A stretch of 64,000 bases of DNA from assembly GCF_037911585.1 (NCBI RefSeq), contig NZ_JBAJNS010000001.1, positions 5,069,501-5,133,500 on the forward strand. Reading direction: 5' to 3'. The notes under the pieces were generated by a model, which ran no database searches, was not told the DNA's origin, and was given only the letters and a program-made list of their open reading frames with translations. A program made the translations under genes and the position numbers. Below are positions 1 through 7,830 of the stretch, piece by piece. The stretch's first letter is position 1; the number at the start of each line of letters is the position of its first letter. This DNA comes from Streptomyces sp. GSL17-111. Its GTDB lineage: Bacteria; Actinomycetota; Actinomycetes; Streptomycetales; Streptomycetaceae.

Positions 1-141
1 AACGCCTTCGCGCACTTCGCGCTGGCGCGGACGTTGGAGCGCGCGGGGCGCACCGGCGAGGCCCGCCGTCACTTCCGTCTCGCCGCCGCGCTGGACCCGC
101 GTCCGGACTACGTCGAGGCCGCCCGGTTCGAGAGCTTCTGA
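1..141 (+). CDS. C-terminal end of a TPR-like protein (5' end outside window)
   Basis: The first 46 codons run in frame from base 1 to a TGA ending at 141. The peptide carries a tetratricopeptide-type helix pair: Ala, Leu and Ala-Arg spaced as in a TPR A helix, then Gly-Glu-Ala and a B helix ending Ala-Leu-Asp-Pro. The last repeat is followed by about 13 residues and the stop. TPR repeats mediate protein-protein contacts, but nothing visible tells which partner or process is involved. The start codon and any catalytic or regulatory domain lie upstream of the window. Confidence 0.6.
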   Translation, partial: NAFAHFALARTLERAGRTGEARRHFRLAAALDPRPDYVEAARFESF

Positions 142-241
142 CGCCGCCCGCCCGGCCGGTCGCCGTCTGACGACGCGTCCGGCCGGGCCCGGTGCCGGGG
201 TGTGGGCGCAAGGGGCCCTGCCCAGCACGGTCGGTGGCCGA

Positions 242-258
242 TAGGGTCGTCTCCCGTG
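242..258 (+). promoter_or_regulatory. TANNNT -10 element close to GTG start of the HNH gene
   Basis: TAGGGT at 242-247 is 8 nt from GTG 256, and there is no purine-rich Shine-Dalgarno in between. This fits a leaderless or nearly leaderless transcript and supports the GTG start. No good -35 is visible. Confidence 0.45.
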
Positions 259-969
259 ATATCGCGCCGCGTCTGTGCCACCAGTGTCCTCGTTCTCCTC
301 GCCACCACCTCCTGCACCGTCGATGACGTCACCGACGGCCGGACCCCCGTCACCGACGGGCAACCGGCCCTGGCCGCCCTCGACGACCTCACCGTCAAGG
401 GCCGCGCCGGACGGGACGGTTACGACCGCCGCAAGTTCGGCAGCCCCTGGCCCGACGTCGACGGCAACGACTGCGGCACCCGCGACGACATCCTCGCCCG
501 CGACCTCGACGACGTCACGCGGGACGAGGACGGCTGCACCGTCGAGGCGGGCACGCTCACCGAGGACCCCTTCACCGGCGAGACCATCGAATTCGAACGC
601 GGCGGCCCCAGCGAGGTCGACATCGACCACCTCGTGGCCCTCTCCGACGCCTGGCAGAAGGGCGCGCACACCTGGGAGCCGGCGAAGCGCATCGCCCTCG
701 CCAACGACCCCCTGAACCTGCTGGCCGTCGACGCCGGCGCCAACCGGCAGAAGGGCGACGCGGACGCCGCCACCTGGCTCCCGTCCCACAAGCCCTACCG
801 CTGCACCTACGCGGCCGCGCAGGTCGCCGTCAAGCAGAAGTACGAACTGTGGGTCACCGAGGCGGAGAAGGAAGCGCTGGCCCGCATCCTCGGCGACTGC
901 CCCGACACCGAACTGCCGCAGGGCGACGCCCCCACCACCGCACCCCCGGAGTTCTCCGCCCCCGACTGA
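256..969 (+). CDS. Secreted HNH endonuclease family protein (DUF1524/GmrSD C-terminal type)
   Basis: A 237-residue protein. I place the start at GTG 256 rather than upstream at 202, because TAGGGT (242-247) lies 8 nt before it and the protein then opens with a short basic stretch and a hydrophobic run ending in Cys. That makes a plausible but poor lipobox (Thr-Thr-Ser-Cys), so an exported nuclease, possibly a lipoprotein. The nuclease signature is the Asp-Ile-Asp-His-Leu-Val-Ala-Leu segment near residues 121-128, followed by Asn-Asp-Pro-Leu-Asn-Leu near 150 and Asn-Arg-Gln-Lys-Gly-Asp, the usual His-Asn-His/Asn arrangement of this family. Such small secreted HNH proteins are common in Streptomyces and are usually taken to be nonspecific nucleases. 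The substrate is not shown by the sequence. A strong hairpin follows at 1009-1047. Confidence 0.85.
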   Translation: MISRRVCATSVLVLLATTSCTVDDVTDGRTPVTDGQPALAALDDLTVKGRAGRDGYDRRKFGSPWPDVDGNDCGTRDDILARDLDDVTRDEDGCTVEAGTLTEDPFTGETIEFERGGPSEVDIDHLVALSDAWQKGAHTWEPAKRIALANDPLNLLAVDAGANRQKGDADAATWLPSHKPYRCTYAAAQVAVKQKYELWVTEAEKEALARILGDCPDTELPQGDAPTTAPPEFSAPD

Positions 970-1008
970 CGCCACCCCGGCCCGTCCCGTCCCGTTCCGG
1001 GACTCTTC

Positions 1009-1047
1009 CGCGCCACCCTCGCGGCGCCGGGCCGCGAGGGTGGCGCG
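1009..1047 (+). terminator. Strong hairpin terminator after the HNH gene
   Basis: A perfect 17-bp inverted repeat (1009-1025 pairing with 1031-1047, 5-nt loop) sits 40 bp beyond the HNH stop. It has no T tract, which is usual for Streptomyces terminators. The pirin promoter element starts 6 bp after it. Confidence 0.8.
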
Positions 1048-1065
1048 GCGTCGTAGGGTCGGGGC

Positions 1066-2040
1066 ATGAACGAGGACGCAGCGCAGACCGGACCGGCCGT
1101 GTACGCGTGCACGTTGGGGGCCGCCGAGGAGCCGGACAGCCTGCTCCTTCCGGGTCACGACGTACCGCTGGGCCGTTACACCACGGTGCGGCGGCTGCTG
1201 CCGCACCGCGAGCGGCGGATGATCGGCGCCTGGTGCTTCGCGGACCACTTCGGCCCCGACGACGTCGCCGAGCGCCCCGGCATGCAGATCGCACCCCACC
1301 CCCACACCGGGCTCCAGACCGTCACCTGGCTGGTGGAGGGCGAGATCGTGCACGCCGACAGCCTCGGCAGCCTGCAGCCGATCGTGCCGGGCGCCCTGAA
1401 CCTCATGACCTCGGGGCACGGCATCTCCCACTCCGAGCAGTCCCCGCCGGACCACCCGCCCGTGATGCACGGGCTCCAGCTGTGGATCGCCCTGCCCGAC
1501 GACGCCCGGCACCAGCCGCCGCGTTTCGAGCACCACGCGGACCTGCCGACCGTGCGGGACGGCGCGGCGACGGTGACGGTCGTCGTCGGCGAGCTGGCCG
1601 GTGCCCGGTCGCCCGCCCGGGTGCACAGCCCCCTCCTCGGCGCCGAGGTGAGCTTCGACGCCCCCGGCATCCTCCGGCTGCCCGTGGACCCCGCCTTCGA
1701 GACGGGGGCCCTGATCCTTTCGGGCAGGGCCACGGTCGCCGGGACGGAGCTCGCCCCCGGCGCCCTGCTCCACCTCGGCCAGGGCCGCACCGAGGTCACC
1801 GTCGAGGTCACGGAGCCGGCGCGGATCTTCCTGCTCGGCGGCACGCCGTTCGAGGAGCCGCTCGTCATGTGGTGGAACTTCGTCGGGCGCACCCACGAGG
1901 AGATCGTGCGCGCCCGGGACGACTGGGAGGCCGGTGGCCGCTTCGGCACGGTCGAGCACTGCGCCGACGCCCCGCTGCCCGCCCCCGCCCTCCCCACCGT
2001 CCGCCTCAAACCCCGGAGCCGCACCGGCGACACCCGCTGA
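1066..2040 (+). CDS. Pirin family protein
   Basis: A 324-residue bicupin. The N-terminal pirin motif is clear: His-Pro-His-Thr-Gly-Leu-Gln-Thr-Val-Thr-Trp near residues 77-87, then Gly-His-Gly-Ile-Ser-His-Ser-Glu near 118. These give the His/His/His/Glu metal set of the N-terminal cupin. The C-terminal half, including Gly-Gly-Thr-Pro-Phe-Glu-Glu-Pro and Trp-Trp-Asn-Phe-Val, is the typical pirin_C end. Pirins are cytosolic non-heme iron proteins; some have quercetin 2,3-dioxygenase activity and others act as redox-sensing cofactors, and the sequence does not separate these. ATG 1066 is chosen because TAGGGT (1054-1059) ends 6 nt upstream, suggesting leaderless expression. The gene is monocistronic and converges on the Mut7-C gene with an 18-bp gap. 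Confidence 0.93.
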   Translation: MNEDAAQTGPAVYACTLGAAEEPDSLLLPGHDVPLGRYTTVRRLLPHRERRMIGAWCFADHFGPDDVAERPGMQIAPHPHTGLQTVTWLVEGEIVHADSLGSLQPIVPGALNLMTSGHGISHSEQSPPDHPPVMHGLQLWIALPDDARHQPPRFEHHADLPTVRDGAATVTVVVGELAGARSPARVHSPLLGAEVSFDAPGILRLPVDPAFETGALILSGRATVAGTELAPGALLHLGQGRTEVTVEVTEPARIFLLGGTPFEEPLVMWWNFVGRTHEEIVRARDDWEAGGRFGTVEHCADAPLPAPALPTVRLKPRSRTGDTR

Positions 2041-2058
2041 CGGCTCGCGGAGCAGGCC

Positions 2059-2802
2059 TCAGTCCGCGTGCCGCAGTGCGCGTTCGGCGGCGGTCACGGT
2101 GGCTTCCAGCCGTGCGCCGTGTGCGCCGCGCCAGTACACGCGGGCGCAGGTTCGGCAGCGCGTGAAGGCGTCGTAGGTCCGCAGCGTCCCCGGTTCCAGT
2201 CGGTGGGCGACCTCGGCCTTGGCGACGGGGGCCAGCCGGCCGTTGCAGGCGGGGCAGCGTGTCCAGGGGGCGAGCGGCGGGGCGAACCGCTCCAGGACGT
2301 CGGTGAGTTGATCGTCGGGCCGGGTGCCGCGGACGAAGGCGCCCAGCCACAGGGCGCGGCGGCGGAGCAGGCCCCGGTCCTGGGTGAGCAGGACGCGGTG
2401 CTCGGCCCCGGAGCGGGCCACGAGCGCGGGGTCGTCGGCGTTGTTGGAGTAGGCGCTGTCGAGCCCGACCAGCCGCAGCCGACGCGCGAGCGCGCCGAGG
2501 TGGACGTCGACGAGGAAGCGGGGCGGACTCTCCGGCAGGGCCTGCGGGCGCGGCACGGCGCTGACGTCGACGAGGCCGCCGCCGGGCGGCCGGTGTGCGG
2601 GCGGCACGGGCTCGCCGTCCAGGGTCAGGCCGCCGACCTCGGTGAGCGGCACGCCGAGCGACTGCACGACGTGGCCGAGCGTGGAGGTCCGGTCGTACGG
2701 CACCCGCGGCCGTTCCCGGTCGCGGAAGCGGGGGGTCAGCAGGAAGCGCAGCTCCCCGGCGACGCGGAACTCCAGCTCGCCGCCGTCCGCCCGGTCGTTC
2801 AT
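2059..2802 (-). CDS. Mut7-C RNAse-domain protein with N-terminal ubiquitin-like domain
   Basis: A 247-residue protein beginning at ATG 2802 and reading leftward. Residues about 1-85 resemble the small ubiquitin-like Mut7-C-associated fold. Residues about 95-165 form the Mut7-C (PIN-like) RNAse module: Phe-Leu-Val-Asp-Val-His-Leu-Gly-Ala-Leu-Ala-Arg-Arg-Leu-Arg, Asn-Asn-Ala-Asp-Asp and Leu-Thr-Gln-Asp-Arg-Gly-Leu. A C-terminal zinc ribbon follows, CPAC near 183-186 and CRTC near 216-219. The family is presumed to act on RNA in the cytoplasm; targets are unknown. The gene lies 23 bp downstream of capA on the same strand and is probably co-transcribed with it, although the two products have no evident shared task. 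The much longer reading frame upstream of ATG 2802 is antisense-type open frame within capA and is not coding. Confidence 0.85.
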   Translation of the reverse strand: MNDRADGGELEFRVAGELRFLLTPRFRDRERPRVPYDRTSTLGHVVQSLGVPLTEVGGLTLDGEPVPPAHRPPGGGLVDVSAVPRPQALPESPPRFLVDVHLGALARRLRLVGLDSAYSNNADDPALVARSGAEHRVLLTQDRGLLRRRALWLGAFVRGTRPDDQLTDVLERFAPPLAPWTRCPACNGRLAPVAKAEVAHRLEPGTLRTYDAFTRCRTCARVYWRGAHGARLEATVTAAERALRHAD

Positions 2803-2825
2803 CGCGGGGTCCGGGGCACCGGGCC

Positions 2826-3995
2826 TCAGCGGCCCATGCGCAGCCCGTCCTCCTCGGCGCCCCGGCTCAGCGCGGCGTCCCGGATGACGTCCAGGGCCCG
2901 GGTGTAGAGGGCGTGGTCGGGCCGCTCCTTGAGGGCGCGGGGGAGGTTGACCACGCGCAGCGGGTCGTTGTCCATGACGTGCGGGACGAACTCCGCCGTG
3001 CGTACCCGCCAGGCTTCGCCCTCCCGCTGCGGCGGGGCGAAGGTGAAGCGGGCCGCCGAGCCCATCTGTCCGCGCGAGTCGTTCATGACGCCCGCCACCT
3101 GGTCGCCCATGCCGTACACGACCCAGGTGCCGTTGACCTTCTCGTAGGGCTGGGGGACGTGGACGTGGGTCCCGACGAGGAGGTCGATGGCGCGCCGTCC
3201 GTCCGCGCGGGCGGCGGTGAGCTCCTCGGCGAGGGCGAGCTGCCGGTCGTCGGGCGCCTCCTGGTACTCGGTGCCCCAGTGCATGCTCACCACGACGACG
3301 TCGGCTCCGGCCTTCCGGGCGGCGCGGGCGTCGGCGACGATCCGCTCGGGGTCGGTGAGGTTGACGAGGTGGGGCCGGTCCTCGGGGACGGGGATGCCGT
3401 TGGTCCCGTAGGTGTAGGCCAGTTGGGCGACCTGGGCGCCGCCGGCCTCCATGAGGGCGGGCCGGTCGCGTTCGGCCGCGCTGCGGGCGGAGCCGACGTG
3501 CCGGACACCGGCCGCGTCCAGGGCCTCCAGGGTCCGGGTGACGCCGTCGGCGCCGGCGTCGAGCGTGTGGTTGGAGGCGGTCGAGCAGGAGTCGTAGCCG
3601 GTCTCCGCGATGGCCTGGGCGACCTGCGGGGGCGTACGGAACATGGGGTATCCGCTGAACGGGCCGTCGTCCGCGCCCAGGACCGTCTCCAGGTGGCAGA
3701 TGGCCAGGTCGGCGCCGGCCACGACGGGTTCGGCCCCGGCGAGCATCCGGCGGAAGTCGTGGCCGCCCCCGGCGTCGGCGTCGGCGGCGGCCTGCCGGAT
3801 GACGGAGTCGTGGCTGAGGATGTCGCCGGTGGCGACCAAGGTGAAGGGTTCCCGCTCGTCGGTCGCGGAGGCCGGGGTACGGCCGCTCGCCGTCGTGGAC
3901 GGCTCGGCGCTGCCGCCGCCGCAGCCTGTGAGGGGGACCAGCAGGGCGAGGGCGACGGGCACGGTGGCCGCACGGCGTCGGGTGTGGTGCCTCAC
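2826..3995 (-). CDS. CapA family lipoprotein (PGA_cap metallophosphatase fold)
   Basis: A 389-residue exported lipoprotein. A basic N terminus and hydrophobic core end in the lipobox Leu-Thr-Gly-Cys (Cys near residue 25), followed by a Ser/Thr-rich linker. The rest is a CapA/PgsA-type calcineurin-like domain: Gly-Asp-Ile-Leu-Ser-His near 57, Cys-His-Leu-Glu-Thr near 100, Ser-Asn-His-Thr-Leu-Asp near 140, Met-His-Trp-Gly-Thr-Glu-Tyr near 235, and Gly-Thr-His-Val-His-Val-Pro-Gln near 280. The family name comes from poly-gamma-glutamate capsule synthesis, but no other pgs genes are here, so the true substrate is unknown. GTG 3995 has a GGAG 7 nt upstream. An AT-rich palindrome (4015-4046) lies just upstream, suggesting tight repression. 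The Mut7-C gene follows 23 bp later. Confidence 0.92.
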   Translation of the reverse strand: MRHHTRRRAATVPVALALLVPLTGCGGGSAEPSTTASGRTPASATDEREPFTLVATGDILSHDSVIRQAAADADAGGGHDFRRMLAGAEPVVAGADLAICHLETVLGADDGPFSGYPMFRTPPQVAQAIAETGYDSCSTASNHTLDAGADGVTRTLEALDAAGVRHVGSARSAAERDRPALMEAGGAQVAQLAYTYGTNGIPVPEDRPHLVNLTDPERIVADARAARKAGADVVVVSMHWGTEYQEAPDDRQLALAEELTAARADGRRAIDLLVGTHVHVPQPYEKVNGTWVVYGMGDQVAGVMNDSRGQMGSAARFTFAPPQREGEAWRVRTAEFVPHVMDNDPLRVVNLPRALKERPDHALYTRALDVIRDAALSRGAEEDGLRMGR

Positions 3996-4014
3996 AGTAC
4001 CGCTCCGTAGTCAT

Positions 4015-4046
4015 ATGAATATGATTAATAGGACAATCACATTCAT
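4015..4046. promoter_or_regulatory. AT-rich palindromic operator upstream of capA
   Basis: Twelve-base arms ATGAATATGATT (4015-4026) and AATCACATTCAT (4035-4046) form an inverted repeat with one mismatch and an 8-nt spacer. The surrounding 40 bp is strikingly AT-rich for this genome. It lies 20-51 bp upstream of the capA GTG, where a promoter and operator would be. Each arm resembles half of a Fur/Zur-family box (TGAA-ATGATT type), so a metal-responsive repressor is a reasonable guess only. Confidence 0.6.
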
Positions 4047-4159
4047 TGACGCGCGGCGGCACGTCCGAACACCGCCACACCCGGCGGATCGCCGGGATGG
4101 CGGTGCGGAACCACTCGTTCAGGCTCGGCCCGGGTCCTCGGCGGGATACCGGACGGGCG

Positions 4160-4936
4160 CTACGCCGGGTGCGTGACCCGGATCTTCGACTGCTGGTGCG
4201 GCAGCTCCTCCCAGTCGTCCATCGGGCGGGCCGTCAGCCCGTGCGACTCCGCGAGCCGGACGAGCGTCTCGGTGCGGTAGTAGAAGTCCTCCCGCAGGAC
4301 CTGGTGCTCGGCGCCGAGCGTCCGGTTGTAGGTGAAGTCGAAGAAGCCGCCGGGCGCCAGGACGCGGCCCACGTGCTTCAGGCACTCGTCGATCACCTGG
4401 ACGGGCGAGTGCGAGAAGACGCTGTGCGCGTGCACGACGGTGAAGTGACCGTCCGGCAGGTGCGCCAGCCGCAGGTCGTCGACCAGCGTCAGACACGGCA
4501 GTTTGGCCTGCAGCCCGTGCCGCACCAGCGTCTCGCGGGCCGAGAGGAGGATCTCGGGCGAGATGTCCATGCCGTGGTAGTGCGCGGGGTTCAGGTAGGC
4601 GATGAACAGCCGACCCGCCCGGAGGTTCCCGCAGCCGATCTCCAGCATCCGGTCGTCGGGGCTCAGGCCGTGCCGCACGAGGTAGTCGAACTGCATATCG
4701 CCCAGGGCCAGCCACCGTTCGTGCGTCGCGCTGCCGACCGCCGACTCGGGGTTGCGGGCGGTGTCGTCCTTCATCACCGCCCGGTAGTAGGCGACGTGGT
4801 CGCTGCCCGTCATCCGCCGCAGCCGTAGGTCGCGTACGTAGCGCCGCAGGTAGGGAGGTACCCGCGTCGGGTGCCGCAGGGCGTACTGGAGCCGGTGGGC
4901 CAGGGAGGAGCGGTCGGTGTGCAGTCGTCGGGACAC
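4160..4936 (-). CDS. Class I SAM-dependent methyltransferase
   Basis: A 258-residue soluble protein. The Rossmann motif I is Met-Leu-Glu-Ile-Gly-Cys-Gly-Asn-Leu-Arg-Ala-Gly (about residues 94-105), followed by Gly-Met-Asp-Ile-Ser (motif II) and a Val-Val-His-Ala-His-Ser-Val-Phe-Ser-His motif IV region. Leu-Ala-Pro-Gly-Gly-Phe-Phe-Asp-Phe-Thr matches the post-IV segment. An Arg-rich, probably helical N-terminal extension of about 60 residues precedes the domain. The acceptor substrate cannot be read from the sequence; similar proteins occur near surface-glycan genes, but no such neighbours are here. The GTG start at 4936 has only a weak AAAGG signal, and that signal lies inside the right arm of the 4942-4983 hairpin. 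PIG-L is transcribed divergently. Confidence 0.85.
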   Translation of the reverse strand: MSRRLHTDRSSLAHRLQYALRHPTRVPPYLRRYVRDLRLRRMTGSDHVAYYRAVMKDDTARNPESAVGSATHERWLALGDMQFDYLVRHGLSPDDRMLEIGCGNLRAGRLFIAYLNPAHYHGMDISPEILLSARETLVRHGLQAKLPCLTLVDDLRLAHLPDGHFTVVHAHSVFSHSPVQVIDECLKHVGRVLAPGGFFDFTYNRTLGAEHQVLREDFYYRTETLVRLAESHGLTARPMDDWEELPHQQSKIRVTHPA

Positions 4937-4941
4937 GGCAA

Positions 4942-4983
4942 GCGCCTTTCACCGGTGCGCGGGGGCGGACCGGTGAAAGGCGC
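4942..4983. promoter_or_regulatory. 15-bp inverted repeat covering the RBS of the methyltransferase gene
   Basis: Arms 4942-4956 and 4969-4983 are perfectly complementary with a 12-nt spacer. Read on the minus strand, the 3' arm contains the only Shine-Dalgarno-like stretch (AAAGGCG), ending about 7 nt before GTG 4936. The RNA hairpin would therefore mask translation initiation. It could equally be a DNA operator between divergent genes. Confidence 0.6.
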
Positions 4984-5045
4984 CCTCCGCGGCAGGGGCT
5001 GTGTGAGGATCGGTCGGGATGCGTAACGATCGACGGGAGGCCCAA

Positions 5046-5783
5046 GTGGCGGAAGAACTGGCGCAGATGCCCGAGGACTGGCAACGGGCCCTGGCCATCG
5101 TGGCCCATCCGGACGACCTGGAGTACGGGGCGGCCGCCGCCGTCGCGCACTGGACGGACGCCGGCAAGGAGGTCACCTACCTGCTGGTGACGCGCGGCGA
5201 GGCCGGGATCGACACCCTGCCGCCCGCCGAGGCCGCGCCCGTCCGGGAGGCCGAGCAGCGCGCCAGCGCCGCCGTCGTCGGGGTGCGGGACGTGGAGTTC
5301 CTCGACCACCGGGACGGCGTCATCGAGTACGGCGTCGACCTCCGCCGCGATCTGGCCGCCGCGATCCGGCGCCACCGGCCCGAGCTGGTCGTCACCCTCA
5401 GTTTCGACGAGACCTGGCCCGGCGGGTACTGGAACACCCCCGACCACAAGGCCGTCGGCCGGGCCACCCTCGACGCCGTCGCGGACGCCGGGAACCGCTG
5501 GATCTTCCCCGAACAGCTGGCCGACGGAGCCCTCCAGCGGTGGGACGGTGTGCGCTGGGTGGCCGTCACCGCGCCCACCGGGACCACCCACGTGCAGGAG
5601 GTCGGTGAACGGGACGTCGACCGGGCCGTCGCCTCGCTGGCCGAGCACCGGGCCTACCTCACCGCGCTCAGCGACGAGGACCCCGAGACCTACGCCCGCA
5701 CCTTCATCACCGGCGTCATGGACGGCCTCGCCGAGCGCACCGGCGGCCGCCGGGGCGTCGGTTTCCGCCTCCACCCCTGCTGA
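5046..5783 (+). CDS. PIG-L family N-acetylglucosaminyl-type deacetylase
   Basis: A 245-residue LmbE/PIG-L metalloenzyme. The zinc motif Ala-His-Pro-Asp-Asp is near residues 20-24 and a later ligand His is in Asp-His-Lys-Ala-Val-Gly-Arg near 138. The family removes N-acetyl groups from GlcNAc-type sugars or cleaves amide bonds, as MshB and Mca do in mycothiol metabolism. This protein is shorter than Mca and its substrate is not evident. I choose GTG 5046 because GGGAGG (5035-5040) lies 5 nt upstream; the alternative ATG 5019 has no ribosome-binding site. It stands alone, divergent from the methyltransferase, and converges on the MFS gene. Confidence 0.9.
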   Translation: MAEELAQMPEDWQRALAIVAHPDDLEYGAAAAVAHWTDAGKEVTYLLVTRGEAGIDTLPPAEAAPVREAEQRASAAVVGVRDVEFLDHRDGVIEYGVDLRRDLAAAIRRHRPELVVTLSFDETWPGGYWNTPDHKAVGRATLDAVADAGNRWIFPEQLADGALQRWDGVRWVAVTAPTGTTHVQEVGERDVDRAVASLAEHRAYLTALSDEDPETYARTFITGVMDGLAERTGGRRGVGFRLHPC

Positions 5784-5855
5784 GCGGGCCCGCCGCCCAG
5801 CGGAGCATGACGCCGCGCCGGGGCCCACGGCACCGGACCGGACGCGGCGCGGGGC

Positions 5856-7220
5856 TCAGTCGCCGGACGCCCGCCCGGTGCGGCCGAGCAGGGCCAGGGC
5901 CGCCACCGGCAGCAGCAGGGTGGCGGCCAGGGCGTTCAGCCAGCCGTACCCGGCCTGTGCGACGACGAGCCCCGCGAGCGCGCCGCCGACCCCGGCCGCC
6001 GCGTTCATCGTCAGGTCCGACAGGCCCTGCGCGGCGGCCCGGGCGCTCTGCGGCACCGAGTCGGTGAGCAGCGCGGAGCCGGCCACCAGCCCGGCGGACC
6101 AGCCGAGCCCCAGCAGGAAGAGACCGGCCGCGCTACGGGCGTGATCCCCGTCGGAGGTGCCCGCCAGGACCGTCGCACAGGCCAGCAGCCCCACGGCCAG
6201 CCCGATGACGGAGACCCGTCCGAGGCGGTCCGCCAGCCAGCCCATCACCGGCGAGAAGGCGTACATGCCGGCGATGTGCCCGCTGATGACGAGGCCGATC
6301 AGCTCCAGGTCGGCGCCGTGGTGGCTCAGGTCGACGGGGGTCATCACCATCACCGACACCATCACCGTGTGCGTGCCGGCGATGGCCACCAGGGCCAGGC
6401 GTGCCCGGGGCGAGGCGAGGACCGCCGCCCGGCCCGCGCGCAGGGAACGATCCCCGGCCCCGCCGCCGTCCGCCGAGGAGGTCGCCAGCGCACGGGCCGT
6501 CAGCAGCGGGTCGGGTCGCAGCAGGACCCAGACGAGGGCCCCGGCGACGAGGAAGATCACCGCCGCCCACAGGAACGGCCCGGCCGCCTCCGGCACGCCG
6601 AAGCCGGCCAGGCTGCGCCCGGCCGGGCCCGCCAGGTTCGGTCCCGCGACGGCGCCGAGCGTGGTGGCCCACACCACGAGGGAGATGGTGCGGGCGCGCC
6701 GCTCGGGTGCGGCCAGGTCCCCGGCGGCGAACCGGGCCTGCAGGTTGGCGGAGGACCCCGCGCCGAAGACCGCCATCCCGACGAGCAGGAGCGGGAAGTT
6801 CCTGATGACGGCCGCGGCCACCACCAGCGCGCCACCGGCAGCCGCCACGAGGTAGGCGAGGGCGAGCCCCGGACGTCGGCCGCGCCGGGCCATCAGCGCG
6901 GCGAACGGCAGCGAGAGCAGCCCGGTGCCGATCACCGAGGACGTCAGGGCCAGCCCGGAGAGCGCTTCCGAGCCGCTGATCTCCTGGGCCAGCACGGCGG
7001 CCAGCGCGATGCCCGTCGCCACGCCGAGGCCGCCGAGGACCTGGCTGAGGACCAGCACGAGCGTCGTGCGCCGCCGGATCTCCGCCAGCCGGGCGGCGTC
7101 CGGCACGGCGGGGACGGCGGGGCCGGGCGCGCCCTTGGCGAGGACGGGGGCGGTCGCGGATATCGCGGGCGGGTCGCCGGGGGACGCCGTGGCGTCGGCG
7201 GGTTCGAGGGGCGGGTTCAC
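5856..7220 (-). CDS. MFS transporter, probable drug or metabolite exporter
   Basis: A 454-residue membrane protein with about 12 hydrophobic helices split by a central loop near residue 230. A cytoplasmic N-terminal tail of roughly 50 residues is rich in Ala and Pro. The loop between helices 2 and 3 has Ala-Leu-Met-Ala-Arg-Arg-Gly-Arg-Arg-Pro-Gly, a version of the MFS Gly-X-X-X-Asp/Arg-Arg motif. The mirrored motif in the second half is Gly-Trp-Leu-Ala-Asp-Arg-Leu-Gly-Arg-Val. The overall pattern fits the drug:H+ antiporter branch; no substrate can be named. The start is GTG 7220. The alkyltransferase gene ends 30 bp upstream on the same strand, so the two may share a transcript. Confidence 0.9.
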   Translation of the reverse strand: MNPPLEPADATASPGDPPAISATAPVLAKGAPGPAVPAVPDAARLAEIRRRTTLVLVLSQVLGGLGVATGIALAAVLAQEISGSEALSGLALTSSVIGTGLLSLPFAALMARRGRRPGLALAYLVAAAGGALVVAAAVIRNFPLLLVGMAVFGAGSSANLQARFAAGDLAAPERRARTISLVVWATTLGAVAGPNLAGPAGRSLAGFGVPEAAGPFLWAAVIFLVAGALVWVLLRPDPLLTARALATSSADGGGAGDRSLRAGRAAVLASPRARLALVAIAGTHTVMVSVMVMTPVDLSHHGADLELIGLVISGHIAGMYAFSPVMGWLADRLGRVSVIGLAVGLLACATVLAGTSDGDHARSAAGLFLLGLGWSAGLVAGSALLTDSVPQSARAAAQGLSDLTMNAAAGVGGALAGLVVAQAGYGWLNALAATLLLPVAALALLGRTGRASGD

Positions 7221-7250
7221 ACCGGGCAGTGTGCCAGCAGGCCCCCCGGG

Positions 7251-7796
7251 TCAGAACAGGGGAGCGGGAAGCACCCCCTCCAGCGCGAGCAGGGTGCGCT
7301 TGGCCTCCAGACCACCGCCGAACCCGCCGATGCCGCCCCCCGCAGTGACGACGCGGTGGCACGGCACGACGACGGGCAGCGGGTTGGCGCCCATCGCCGC
7401 ACCGACCGCCCGGGCGGCCCCGGGCTCGCCGACGGCGTCGGCCAGGTCCTGGTAGGTGGCCACCGCACCGTACGGCACGGTGTCGGCCAGGGCGTGCAGC
7501 ACCCGCGCGGTGAAGCCGCCGGTCAGCGACCAGTCCAGCGGCACGCCGAAGACGCGCAGCCGACCGGCGAAGTACCCGTCGAGCTCCTGTGCGGCCCGGC
7601 GCAGCACCGGGTGCCCGGCCCGCTCGACGGGCTCGGCGCCGAGGTGCCCGCCCAGCCGCTCCAGGGTGCGCGGTACCGCCGGCCCGGCGGCGTGGAAGCC
7701 GACGGCCGCCAGCCCGGTGTCCGTGGCGAGGAGCAGCAGCGGGCCGACGGGCGCCGGCACCACCGTCCAGGCCGGCTGCGCGATCGTGGCGGTCAT
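7251..7796 (-). CDS. ogt: Methylated-DNA--[protein]-cysteine S-methyltransferase
   Basis: A 181-residue suicide DNA-repair protein that takes alkyl groups from O6-alkylguanine onto its own cysteine. The active-site segment Pro-Cys-His-Arg-Val is near residue 145, within Asn-Pro-Leu-Pro-Val-Val-Val-Pro-Cys-His-Arg-Val. It is preceded by the helix-turn-helix recognition part (Val-Pro-Tyr-Gly-Ala-Val-Ala-Thr-Tyr-Gln-Asp-Leu-Ala) and the Arg-Ala-Val-Gly-Ala-Ala-Met finger. The last third, Gly-Gly-Gly-Leu-Glu-Ala-Lys-Arg-Thr-Leu-Leu, is typical. I use ATG 7796 rather than the in-frame start 24 bp upstream, because the family begins here. It fits the DNA-repair content of the region but has no visible SOS or Ada-type site. 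Confidence 0.93.
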   Translation of the reverse strand: MTATIAQPAWTVVPAPVGPLLLLATDTGLAAVGFHAAGPAVPRTLERLGGHLGAEPVERAGHPVLRRAAQELDGYFAGRLRVFGVPLDWSLTGGFTARVLHALADTVPYGAVATYQDLADAVGEPGAARAVGAAMGANPLPVVVPCHRVVTAGGGIGGFGGGLEAKRTLLALEGVLPAPLF

Positions 7797-7830
7797 GGGG
7801 GCGAGCCTACGGCCCCCCACCGACCGTGCG

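Noticed and set aside
2059-4080. A 673-codon minus-strand open frame
   Set aside because: Only its last 247 codons (from ATG 2802) encode the Mut7-C protein; the upstream part runs through capA in another frame and has the Arg/Pro-rich look of a G+C shadow.
5784-5855. Terminator between PIG-L and MFS genes
   Set aside because: Only 7-bp arms (CCGCGCC with GGCGCGG) far apart; too weak to list.
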